Shown here in pieces: positions 8,750-15,508 of a stretch of 64,000 nucleotides of DNA (the stretch's first letter is position 1; each line of letters starts with the position of its first letter). The notes below the pieces were generated by a model. The model did no database searches, was not told the DNA's origin, and saw nothing but the letters and a program-made list of their open reading frames with translations. The position numbers were made by a program, and so were the translations under genes. The stretch comes from Sporolactobacillus sp. Y61 (GTDB lineage Bacteria > Bacillota > Bacilli > Bacillales > Sporolactobacillaceae), in assembly GCF_040529185.1 (NCBI RefSeq), contig NZ_CP159510.1:1736001-1800000 (forward strand), written 5' to 3'.

Positions 8750-9596
8750 GACTTTCCTCCAGACTGGCGATCAGTGATGTCGCGCATTCATCGACACTTG
8801 TTATTTTTTCAGGTATGGGGATGCCGTGGCGGCGTAAATGACTGCACAGTTCCACGATCTGGGGAACATCAAGCTTCACATGCCGGAGCTGCTCAGGCTG
8901 TGTCAGGATATCCTGCGGTTTCCCCTCACGATAAACCTTGCCCGCATCAAGCAGGATCAGTCGATCCGCAAGAGCTGCTTCTTCCATATTGTGCGTGATC
9001 AGTATGATCGTGATCCCGTAGTCGCGGTTGAGCCCCCTGATGGTATTCATGACATCCCGGCGCCCTTTTGGATCAAGCATCGATGTTGGTTCATCCAGGA
9101 CAATACATTTTGGACGCATGGCCAGGATGCCGGCTATCGCGATACGCTGTTTCTGACCTCCCGAGAGCTTAAAGGGGGTGTGCAGACGATAATCGAACAT
9201 ACCTGTCGCCTTGAGGGCTTCATCCACGCGTCTGCGGATTTCTGAGCGCTCCATACCAAGATTTTCAGGAGCAAATGCGACATCTTCTTCAACGATAGTC
9301 GAAATGATCTGGTTATCCGGGTTCTGAAAAATTAAACCCACGGTCTGCCTGATGGCCTGTTTTTTCTCCTCATCCCTTGTATCCATGCCGTCGATGAGGA
9401 CTTCTCCCGAGGAGGGCTGCAGAAGTCCGTTCAGGTGCCTGGCCAGAGTGGATTTCCCGCATCCGTTCGGACCAAGAACGGCCACGAACTCACCGGCCGC
9501 CACATCAAAGCTGATTCCATTCAAAATCCACGGCCTGCCGTTGTGGTGGTGCAGATATTGAAAATGTAAATTTCTGACTTCGATCAGGTGTCCCAT
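8736..9596 (-). CDS. ecfA1: ECF transporter ATP-binding protein EcfA1
   Basis: The first ATPase of the energy-coupling module. The 286 residues carry Walker A GPNGCGKST near 41, Q-loop LIFQNPDNQI, signature LSGGQKQR near 145, Walker B CIVLDEPTSMLD near 165 and the switch His in LITHNMEE, plus the C-terminal extension typical of EcfA proteins. The ATG follows GGAGGTATACC. It forms an operon with ecfA2 (14-base overlap) and ecfT. Unlike B. subtilis, the module is not next to ribosomal protein genes here. An S-component gene lies about 190 bases upstream on the same strand. Confidence 0.95.
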   Translation of the reverse strand: MGHLIEVRNLHFQYLHHHNGRPWILNGISFDVAAGEFVAVLGPNGCGKSTLARHLNGLLQPSSGEVLIDGMDTRDEEKKQAIRQTVGLIFQNPDNQIISTIVEEDVAFAPENLGMERSEIRRRVDEALKATGMFDYRLHTPFKLSGGQKQRIAIAGILAMRPKCIVLDEPTSMLDPKGRRDVMNTIRGLNRDYGITIILITHNMEEAALADRLILLDAGKVYREGKPQDILTQPEQLRHVKLDVPQIVELCSHLRRHGIPIPEKITSVDECATSLIASLEESHADH

Positions 9597-9631
9597 GGTA
9601 TACCTCCCATTTCCTGATAAAGTGAAACTTC

Positions 9632-9664
9632 AATCAGTGGGGAAGTCCTTCAACCCCACTGATT
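9632..9664. terminator. Perfect inverted repeat between the S component and ecfA1
   Basis: AATCAGTGGGG / CCCCACTGATT, 11 bp with an 11-base loop. The flanks are not strongly T-rich on either strand, so it may be an attenuator or an mRNA processing hairpin rather than a full terminator. It would separate S-component expression from the ecfA1-A2-T genes. Confidence 0.5.
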
Positions 9665-9784
9665 GTTCGTTGACTCATCGGGCTGCTGCGGAAAGCGATT
9701 CCCTACCGGGGCCGTTTGTTTATTCATTATAAATGAAAAAGTCCGGACAGATGTTCATTGCCCGAACTTATCATACAAATTCCC

Positions 9785-10360
9785 TCAGACTTTGGAAACC
9801 CCTTTATTTGAATCGAAAATTTCAAGTCCCTTTTTCAGCGGGAAGTAAAGGATGGTGACAATAATGACAGTCGAGACCGCATTGATCGAAGTAGCCAACT
9901 GACTCGTGATTGAAGCAATCACTGCGGGTCCGAATGCACTTCCTGATAACAGGGCAAGAATAACATGATAAATAAATTCCAGAATGATTTTGGATGCCCC
10001 GGCAATAATCGCCACAAAGAGGATATGGAGCACGGTATCGCGACGTCCGAAAAGGCGAAAAGACCCGGTAACAATTGCTGCAATAATCAGCGCCATGAGT
10101 GCTGTAACCGGTGACGTTGAAGCGTATCCGTTCAGAAGATCAAACAGACCCAAACCGATTGCGCCGGCAATGCCTCCGCGTGTACCGCCTAAAAGCAGGG
10201 CGGAAAGAACGACCAGTGAATTACCGAAATGAATGAACGGAGCGCCTATCGCAGCCGGGAGCGGGATGCGAAACAGGGAAATACCCAGGTAGGTGATTGC
10301 GGCGAACAGTGCCACAAGCACGATGTCACTTACGCCAAAACCGTTTTTTGTCCGACTCAT
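9785..10360 (-). CDS. ECF transporter S component (substrate unknown)
   Basis: A 191-residue membrane protein with about six hydrophobic segments. The motif PLPAAIGAPFIHFGNSLVVL (near residue 33) followed by LLGGTRGGIAGAIGLGLFDLLNG is characteristic of the riboflavin-type/PF07155-like S-component family. S components give vitamin specificity to the EcfAAT module, and this one is encoded directly upstream of it. No riboswitch that would name the vitamin was recognised in the roughly 90-base leader. Candidates in this family include pyrimidine and thiamine precursors or pyridoxine-type compounds, but the sequence alone does not decide. The ATG follows GAGGAGGACATCATT. Confidence 0.85.
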   Translation of the reverse strand: MSRTKNGFGVSDIVLVALFAAITYLGISLFRIPLPAAIGAPFIHFGNSLVVLSALLLGGTRGGIAGAIGLGLFDLLNGYASTSPVTALMALIIAAIVTGSFRLFGRRDTVLHILFVAIIAGASKIILEFIYHVILALLSGSAFGPAVIASITSQLATSINAVSTVIIVTILYFPLKKGLEIFDSNKGVSKV

Positions 10361-10548
10361 AATGATGTCCTCCTCAAAAAAAGTAAGATAAGTAATAATT
10401 CCTATAAATATACAAGGGATAATGGATAAGAATTGCGCTTATTTTACACTCAATGGTCCGTTCTGTCAAACAGACTCAGGCAGAAATGAGGACAGGTCTA
10501 TTCGATTCTGATAAAATACGCTATGTAAGATGAAAGGAGCTGTTTCAG

Positions 10549-10821
10549 TTGTCTGAAAAAAAGGTACTGATGATTACGAAAAGGGTCTGCCCATACTGTG
10601 AGCGGGCGAAGGTTGTACTGAATAAAGGACTCGAAGGCAAATATAATGATCGGATAGAATTTTTTGTACGTGAAGATGATGAAAAGCGTTTCTCTGATCT
10701 GAGAGAAAAGTATCATTTTCTAACTGTTCCGACGTTCATTGATAAAAAAACAGGCGATGTTCTGAGCGATTCTAAGCCTGAAACCATTACCGCCTTTATG
10801 AAAAAGGCGTTTGGTGAGTGA
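10549..10821 (+). CDS. Glutaredoxin-family thiol-disulfide protein
   Basis: A 90-residue thioredoxin-fold protein with a classic CPYC redox centre at about residues 14-17 (MITKRVCPYCERAK). A conserved TVP turn (LTVPTFIDKKTGDVL) near residue 60 gives the cis-proline. The start is TTG at 10549, about ten bases after GAAAGGAG. Family members reduce disulfides or mixed thiols. The electron donor here is unknown, since most Bacillales lack glutathione. It is monocistronic, with a strong terminator immediately downstream. Confidence 0.87.
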   Translation: MSEKKVLMITKRVCPYCERAKVVLNKGLEGKYNDRIEFFVREDDEKRFSDLREKYHFLTVPTFIDKKTGDVLSDSKPETITAFMKKAFGE

Positions 10822-10838
10822 GCGGAGTAACAGGTACG

Positions 10839-10865
10839 GACGGATAAGCATCCGTCTTTTTTTTT
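10839..10865 (+). terminator. Rho-independent terminator after the glutaredoxin gene
   Basis: Stem GACGGAT / ATCCGTC with loop AAGC, followed by nine T. Confidence 0.9.
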
Positions 10866-11094
10866 AGCTTTTTTTCAGGATTTACCGACAGGGTCACGAG
10901 CTTATTGTGTTGTGGGGAACCCCTTGTGCCGTTAAGGGTTCAGAAATTATTTTCTTCCAAAGTAGAAGGCAAATTTTCGTACGGTCAAAAGTTAGGGACG
11001 ATTTACCCCCATATGAAAAATACTGGGGAGGGTGACCTGGTATCCGCTCTTATCGGTTGGGGGATCAGGTTAAGCGCATGATCAGATGAATAGG
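10866..11094. other. Intergenic stretch with no recognised gene
   Basis: About 230 bases between the glutaredoxin terminator and the short palindrome cluster. I see no open frame with a ribosome site, no RNA motif that I recognise and no clear promoter. Confidence 0.5.
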
Positions 11095-11272
11095 CGGAAA
11101 ACTTTCGCTTATTTAGAAAATAAAATGAAAAATAAGCTACCATAGACGGAGAGCTTCCGCCTATTGCTTTGAAAAGCTGGAAAATAGAGCTTTTTGTCTG
11201 GCATAATCGGATAGTTTCCGCTTATATCCCCCGAAAAGAATGCCGTTCTGCCCCTAACCGGAAAATTTCCGC
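11095..11272. repeat. Cluster of four short palindromic repeats
   Basis: Four 14-bp near-palindromes of the form CGGA-NAR-YTTYCGC, each followed by CTTAT or CTATT, start at 11095, 11147, 11208 and 11259 (spacing 52, 61 and 51 bases). The last copy, CGGAAAATTTCCGC, is the most symmetric. An open frame on the minus strand (11109-11471) runs through them, but its repeated residues simply mirror the DNA repeat, so it is not taken as a gene. Function is unknown. The core resembles part of the 41-bp array at 14.5 kb. Confidence 0.75.
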
Positions 11273-11547
11273 TTATTTTACTTTTTGCTCTCAGGACAAA
11301 ACATCTTATGACAAGTAAATCAGATGAAAGCCCTCGCAAGATAGGAGATGGCCTGTGGCTACTTTGAAAGGGATCGCAATACGTCAGGAAGGAAAACCTT
11401 TGACAATCCGGAAAAGTTGCGCCGCTAATATTGGTGTGATGAAAAAAATCAACATTGAAAAAGCTCACCACATAAATCCCTTTTCTAATGCCTCCATTTC
11501 AGTTACGATAGGAAGAGATCTTTCATTTCATTTAAGGAGATATCCGC

Positions 11548-12207
11548 ATGGATGCTGTATCCTGGGTGATCGATGTATTTCTTCACATTGATCAGTTTTT
11601 ACTTCAGATCGTAAGTCAGTATGGAGTCTGGACTTACGGCATACTTTTCGTCGTAATTTTCATTGAAACTGGTCTCGTCATTTGCCCGTTCCTCCCCGGT
11701 GATTCACTGCTGTTTGCCGCGGGGGCGATTGCAGCCAACAGCAGTTCCGGTCTGAATCTGTTCTTACTGATCGTTCTGATTATTGTTGCTGCGGTCCTGG
11801 GCGATACAGTCAACTACTGGATCGGACGTGAACTGGGGCAGGCACTGGAACGACATCATCTTTTTCACCGGTTGATTAATGAAGAAAAGATGGAAAAGGC
11901 AAGACAGTTTTTTAATAAATATGGCGGATTTGCTGTTTTTCTGGGCCGGTTTATTCCGTTTATCCGAACATTCATCCCTTTCATTGCCGGCGGCAGCCGG
12001 ATGCATTACCCGTTTTTCTTCTTCTACAATGTTCTGGGCGGAACGGTATGGACACTGGTCGGACTTCTTGCCGGGTACTTCTTCGGACGGATTCCATTTA
12101 TCAGTGAACATTTCTCCATTATCATGCTGCTGATTATTTTCATTTCTGTGATACCCATTCTGCTGGTCTGGGTGAGCAATACGTTCCGTAACAAAACCGA
12201 AAACTGA
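11548..12207 (+). CDS. DedA family membrane protein
   Basis: A 219-residue integral membrane protein of the DedA/SNARE-associated family. Recent work links members to undecaprenyl-phosphate or phospholipid flipping. Landmarks are the N-terminal FVVIFIETGLVICPFLPGDS (near 34-53, with the acidic and Pro-Gly-Asp motif) and the Arg-containing stretch VFLGRFIPFIRTFIPFIAGGSRM (near 131-153), then two further membrane helices. The ATG follows AAGGAG at 12 bases. It is monocistronic with a terminator behind it. The transported lipid cannot be told from sequence. Confidence 0.9.
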   Translation: MDAVSWVIDVFLHIDQFLLQIVSQYGVWTYGILFVVIFIETGLVICPFLPGDSLLFAAGAIAANSSSGLNLFLLIVLIIVAAVLGDTVNYWIGRELGQALERHHLFHRLINEEKMEKARQFFNKYGGFAVFLGRFIPFIRTFIPFIAGGSRMHYPFFFFYNVLGGTVWTLVGLLAGYFFGRIPFISEHFSIIMLLIIFISVIPILLVWVSNTFRNKTEN

Positions 12208-12210
12208 TTG

Positions 12211-12248
12211 AAAAAGGCAGGGTTCCTGTGGCGGGTGCCTGCTTTTTT
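12211..12248 (+). terminator. Rho-independent terminator after the dedA-like gene
   Basis: AAAAAGGCAGG pairs with CCTGCTTTTTT across a 16-base loop, ending in a T run. Confidence 0.8.
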
Positions 12249-12265
12249 AGTTATGATCATGAAAT

Positions 12266-12296
12266 TTGCACTCATGAAACATGAGTGAAATAATAG
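12266..12296 (+). promoter_or_regulatory. Candidate operator inside the S14 promoter (possible Zur site)
   Basis: A perfect dyad, CACTCATG-AAA-CATGAGTG, spans 12269-12287. A -35-like TTGCAC (12266-12271) and an AT-rich -10-like stretch (AAATAATAG, ending at 12296) flank it, so a bound repressor would block RNA polymerase. The downstream gene encodes the zinc-free S14 paralogue, which Zur controls in B. subtilis. The dyad does not match the B. subtilis Zur box, so assignment to Zur is inference. Confidence 0.45.
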
Positions 12297-12329
12297 AAGG
12301 GATGAGTCTAATACAAGGAGATCTTTTGT

Positions 12330-12599
12330 ATGGCTAAAAAGTCAAAAGTCGTCATGGAGAAAAAACGGGAAGCGATCGTTGCGAAGTATGCAAAACGGAG
12401 AAGGGAATTGAAGAAAGCGGGAAATTATGAAGCCATTCGCAAATTACCCCGTGATTCATCACCGACGCGTTTGCACAATCGCTGTGAATTGACTGGAAGG
12501 CCACGCGGCTATCTGAGAAAATTCCATATGTCTCGAATTGCTTTTCGTGAATACGCACATAAGGGTCAGATCCCGGGTGTCAGGAAATCCAGCTGGTAA
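12330..12599 (+). CDS. rpsN: Alternative 30S ribosomal protein S14 (zinc-independent paralogue)
   Basis: An 89-residue S14 protein of the long, cysteine-poor (C-minus) type. It contains the signature [20 protein letters not shown] near residue 49 but lacks the two CxxC zinc-binding pairs of the 61-residue S14 encoded in ribosomal operons. In B. subtilis this paralogue replaces the zinc form when zinc is scarce (family knowledge). It is isolated from other ribosomal genes, as expected for a stress copy, and has its own promoter with a dyad operator. The ATG follows CAAGGAG. Confidence 0.93.
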   Translation: MAKKSKVVMEKKREAIVAKYAKRRRELKKAGNYEAIRKLPRDSSPTRLHNRCELTGRPRGYLRKFHMSRIAFREYAHKGQIPGVRKSSW

Positions 12600-12616
12600 T
12601 TCCCGGGTAAAATGAA

Positions 12617-12651
12617 AACCGACAGGTCAGAGACTTTCTGACCTGCCGGTT
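12617..12651. terminator. Bidirectional terminator between rpsN and the aquaglyceroporin gene
   Basis: A long stem, AACCGACAGGTCAGA pairing with TCTGACCTGCCGGTT (one mismatch), lies between two convergent stops. T-richness is modest. Confidence 0.65.
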
Positions 12652-12669
12652 CATTCTGTGCGGGTGAAA

Positions 12670-13380
12670 TCATAAGCCAAGGAATCCTCTGGCAAACAGA
12701 GCCGCAGCGGCCGCTCCAAGAAATGGGGCGATACCTGGTACAATGATGCCGTATTGCCAGTCATTGTCTGCTTTACCGCCGGGGATCGGCAGGATAGCAT
12801 GAGCGATTCGCGGTCCCATGTCACGGGCCAGATTCATGGCGAAGCCCGTCGGTCCGCCCATCCCCATACCGATGGCCCAGACAAGCAGCCCGACCGCAAT
12901 GGGAACCATCCCGGGTGTTTTGACTCCGGAGATGGCAAGAATGGCTGTAATAAATATGAACGTATCAATAAATTCGACAAAGAAGTTACGAGGCAGATTG
13001 CGTACATTGGGGTTTGTTGAAAAGATATTTCTGATTTTCACTCGATCAATAGTGACAGATTCTTTGAACTGATCAGCATAAGCAATATAAACTACAATAG
13101 AACCGAAAATACCGCCAAGGACTTCAGCGATGCTCAGCGGAATTACCTGGGCCCACGTAATGTTGCCGAGGATCGCCTGCGCGAGAACCATCGCCGGGTT
13201 AATGCAGACCTCTCCGAAAATAAATAAGGATATGGTGATCCCAAATCCCCAGGTTGTAATCGCAAAAAGATGTCCGGACCCCTGGTATTTCGACGTGTTG
13301 AGGACTTCGCAGCAATGGACGCCGACACCGAAGACAATCATCAGCGCTGTACCGAGAAATTCCGCGACTAATTGATGCAT
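12670..13380 (-). CDS. MIP family aquaglyceroporin (GlpF-like)
   Basis: A 236-residue channel with six membrane segments and two half-helix pore loops. The first pore motif is normal (GEVCINPAMVLAQAI, NPA near residue 65). The second reads MNLARDMGPR, with Leu in place of Pro, followed by the glycerol-channel Asp-Met-Gly-Pro-Arg. I recall the same change in GlpF proteins of lactic acid bacteria, some of which pass lactic acid as well as glycerol. ATG at 13380 is chosen because GGGGGA lies about ten bases ahead. It is divergent from an AraC regulator gene, which probably controls it (inference). Confidence 0.9.
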   Translation of the reverse strand: MHQLVAEFLGTALMIVFGVGVHCCEVLNTSKYQGSGHLFAITTWGFGITISLFIFGEVCINPAMVLAQAILGNITWAQVIPLSIAEVLGGIFGSIVVYIAYADQFKESVTIDRVKIRNIFSTNPNVRNLPRNFFVEFIDTFIFITAILAISGVKTPGMVPIAVGLLVWAIGMGMGGPTGFAMNLARDMGPRIAHAILPIPGGKADNDWQYGIIVPGIAPFLGAAAAALFARGFLGL

Positions 13381-13688
13381 GTTCAACATTTCCCCCTGAA
13401 TCATCATTTCTGTTTTTTATACCTGAATGAGTATATCGGGAGAAAAACAGGCTGTCTTTTCCGATTTACAGGAGATTGTTATCCAGTTTTAAGAGTATCC
13501 GTTTTCAAAATGCAAATTTCCCAACTTGTTCAGGGATTACAGTTAAATACCGGCGCCACAGGAGAAAAAGATGCCCGGACGACTGGAACGAGCGGCTCAG
13601 ATGTAACAACATCGTCACAAAACGTGGCTCCATTTTCTGATATACTCCTCGTTGTGAGCATCTAAGATGTACCGGGAGGACCTGTTAC

Positions 13689-14405
13689 GTGCACGACATC
13701 TCATTTCATTTCGCATCGCTTGATTCTCGAGTCACTTGTCTGAATCAATCCTGCTTTACACTGATGCTGCCTGTTCACGGGTGCATCAGCATGGTCACAT
13801 CAGCAGGAAATAAAAGAATCAGCGGTACGCAGATTTGTCTGCTTCCAATTCATCATGCCTGTACCTTCTGTGCAGACGGATCGAACGAGAGCCTGGTCAT
13901 CGAAATTGATGAAATCTACGCGGTTCACTACTTTAAATCCAGATATACGGAGTGTGAGGGGGATGTTCTGGAGATGGACACCGTACTGCGTTCGGTGAAA
14001 GAGCTGTTGATCCGTGAAGTACTTCAACATCACCGGGATGAGTCCTTACTTCTTCTCAATTATCTGCTCCACAAGATTACCGAGAGACCGGTAACGCCTT
14101 CAATCCTTTTTATTCATGAACATTATGCTGAAAAAATTGACATCAAAGCTTTAGCTGCGATGGAACATTATACCCCTTCTTATTATTGTGACTGGTTTAA
14201 GCGGAAAATCGGAATGACCCCCCTTGCGTATATTCATTTTTTACGTATTCACAGAGCAAAAGAAATGCTTCATGACTCAAAGATGAGTGTACTGGACATC
14301 TCATACCAGGTCGGCTATGAGTATAATGCCTCTTTTACAAAAATGTTTAAAAAGTACGAACGAAAATCACCATCCGAATATCGGGCAGCCCTGCATCTCT
14401 CGTAA
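13689..14405 (+). CDS. AraC-family transcriptional regulator
   Basis: 238 residues: an N-terminal cupin-like sensing domain (about 1-125) and a C-terminal pair of helix-turn-helix motifs. The first is IDIKALAAMEHYTPSYYCDWFKRK and the second lies near VLDISYQVGYEYNASFTKMFKKYE, followed by the family SPSEYR ending. The start is GTG at 13689 with GGGAGG about ten bases ahead. It is divergent from the aquaglyceroporin gene with roughly 300 bases between them. The effector is unknown. The 41-bp repeat array begins 70 bases after its stop. Confidence 0.88.
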   Translation: MHDISFHFASLDSRVTCLNQSCFTLMLPVHGCISMVTSAGNKRISGTQICLLPIHHACTFCADGSNESLVIEIDEIYAVHYFKSRYTECEGDVLEMDTVLRSVKELLIREVLQHHRDESLLLLNYLLHKITERPVTPSILFIHEHYAEKIDIKALAAMEHYTPSYYCDWFKRKIGMTPLAYIHFLRIHRAKEMLHDSKMSVLDISYQVGYEYNASFTKMFKKYERKSPSEYRAALHLS

Positions 14406-14457
14406 AGCTGTTCAGACAGGATATTCAGATGGTGTGACATGAATGGACAGCAAACAC

Positions 14458-14482
14458 TCAGCCGGAGGTAACCTCCGGCTGA
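14458..14482. terminator. Perfect 12-bp palindrome at the edge of the repeat array
   Basis: TCAGCCGGAGGT-A-ACCTCCGGCTGA followed by TATATTTT. It can serve as the terminator of the AraC gene. Its right arm merges with the first GGCTGA element of the 41-bp array, so it could also be an array boundary. Confidence 0.65.
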
Positions 14483-15235
14483 TATATTTTCCGCCCGGCT
14501 GAAATGACGTGGAAACCGGCTGATATATTTTCCGCCCGGCTGAAATGACGTGGAGACCCGCTGATATATTTTCCGGCCGGCTGAAATGACGTGGAACCCG
14601 GCTGATATATTTTCTAGCCGGCTGAAATCAACTGGAGACCGGCTGATATATTTTCTAGCCGGCTGAAATGACGTGGAAATCGGCTGATATATTTTCCGCC
14701 CGGCTGAAATGACGTGGAGACCGGCTGATATATTTTCTAGCCGGCTGAAATGACGTGGAACCCGGCTGATATATTTTCTAGCCGGCTGAAATGACGTGGA
14801 AATCGGCTGATAAATTTCCGGCCCGGCTGAAAAGACCTGGAGATCGGCTGATAAATTTTCTGATCGGCTGAAATGACGTGGAAACCCGCTGGTATATTTT
14901 CTAGCCGGCTGAAATGACGTGGAGACCCGCTGATATATTTCCGGCCCGCTGAAATCAACTGGAGACCGGCTGATATATTTCCTGGCCCGCTGAAATGACG
15001 TGGAGATCGGCTGATAAATTTCCGGCCCGGCTGAAATGACGTGGAGACCGGCTGATAAATTTCCGGCCCGCTGAAATAAGTCGTAGACCGGCTGATAAAT
15101 TTTCCGCCCGGCTGAAAAGACCTGTAGATCGGCTGATAAATTTTCCAGCCCGGCTGAATTGACGTGGAAATCGGCTGATATATTTCCGGCCCGCTGAAAT
15201 CACGTGTCAACCCAGCTGATAACCCAGCTGATAAA
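14475..15235. repeat. Tandem array of about eighteen 41-bp units
   Basis: Units start every 41 bases (14475, 14516, 14557, 14598, 14639, 14680, 14721, 14762, 14803 and so on to about 15211). Four are 40 or 42 long, and a decayed partial copy lies at the right end. Each unit is two half-units opening with the same CCGGCTGA word. The first half continues TATATTTTCCGC. The second continues AATGACGTGGAA. Left units are nearly identical, while right units carry AAATTT variants and other changes. There are no unique spacers, so it is not CRISPR. Frames running through it only echo the repeat. Function is unknown. Confidence 0.95.
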
Positions 15236-15480
15236 TCTCGAATTTTGGCCAAATTTCCAGAGGGTCTGATCAAACACTTCCAGACAAATCTTCCAGCACT
15301 CCGGCGGCATGTGTGACCCCCTGTTTTTTTGATTGATGCCTTTCTTCAGCCGAAGCCTGCAGATTTCCGGGCCGACCACGCCACGTGTATGAATGATCTG
15401 TTCCGGGTTTTGCGCCTCAGAGAACAGGGGAGAGCAGGCGTGAGGGATTGCCGCATGATTTCGGCAAATTCGCTCACTGC
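15236..15480. other. Non-coding or decayed stretch between the array and cls
   Basis: About 245 bases with no convincing gene. A minus-strand frame (15200-15484) has no ribosome site and no recognisable family. The stretch contains the first copy of a 24-bp duplication of the cls 3' end. Confidence 0.5.
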
Positions 15481-15508
15481 TCACAGAACAGGGGAGAGCA
15501 GGCGTGAG
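15421..15508. repeat. 24-bp direct repeat duplicating the cls 3' end
   Basis: The 24-base word that begins AGAACAGGGGAGAG and ends CAGGCGTGAG occurs at 15421-15444 and again at 15485-15508. The second copy encodes the last residues of cardiolipin synthase (VSRLLSPVL, read on the minus strand). The first copy lies outside the gene. Confidence 0.9.

Noticed and set aside
11109..11471. Minus-strand open frame of 120 codons
   Set aside because: It runs across the short palindrome cluster, shows no family resemblance and lacks a ribosome site.
14475..15235. CRISPR array
   Set aside because: The 41-bp units follow each other without unique spacers and no cas genes are near.
14737..15273. Minus-strand open frame of 178 codons through the repeat array
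   Set aside because: Its periodic residues (ISAG-type repeats) arise from the DNA repeat. There is no ribosome site, and the unit length of 41 shifts frame every copy.
15200..15484. Minus-strand open frame of 94 codons before cls
   Set aside because: No ribosome site, no family match, and it includes the duplicated cls tail in another frame.
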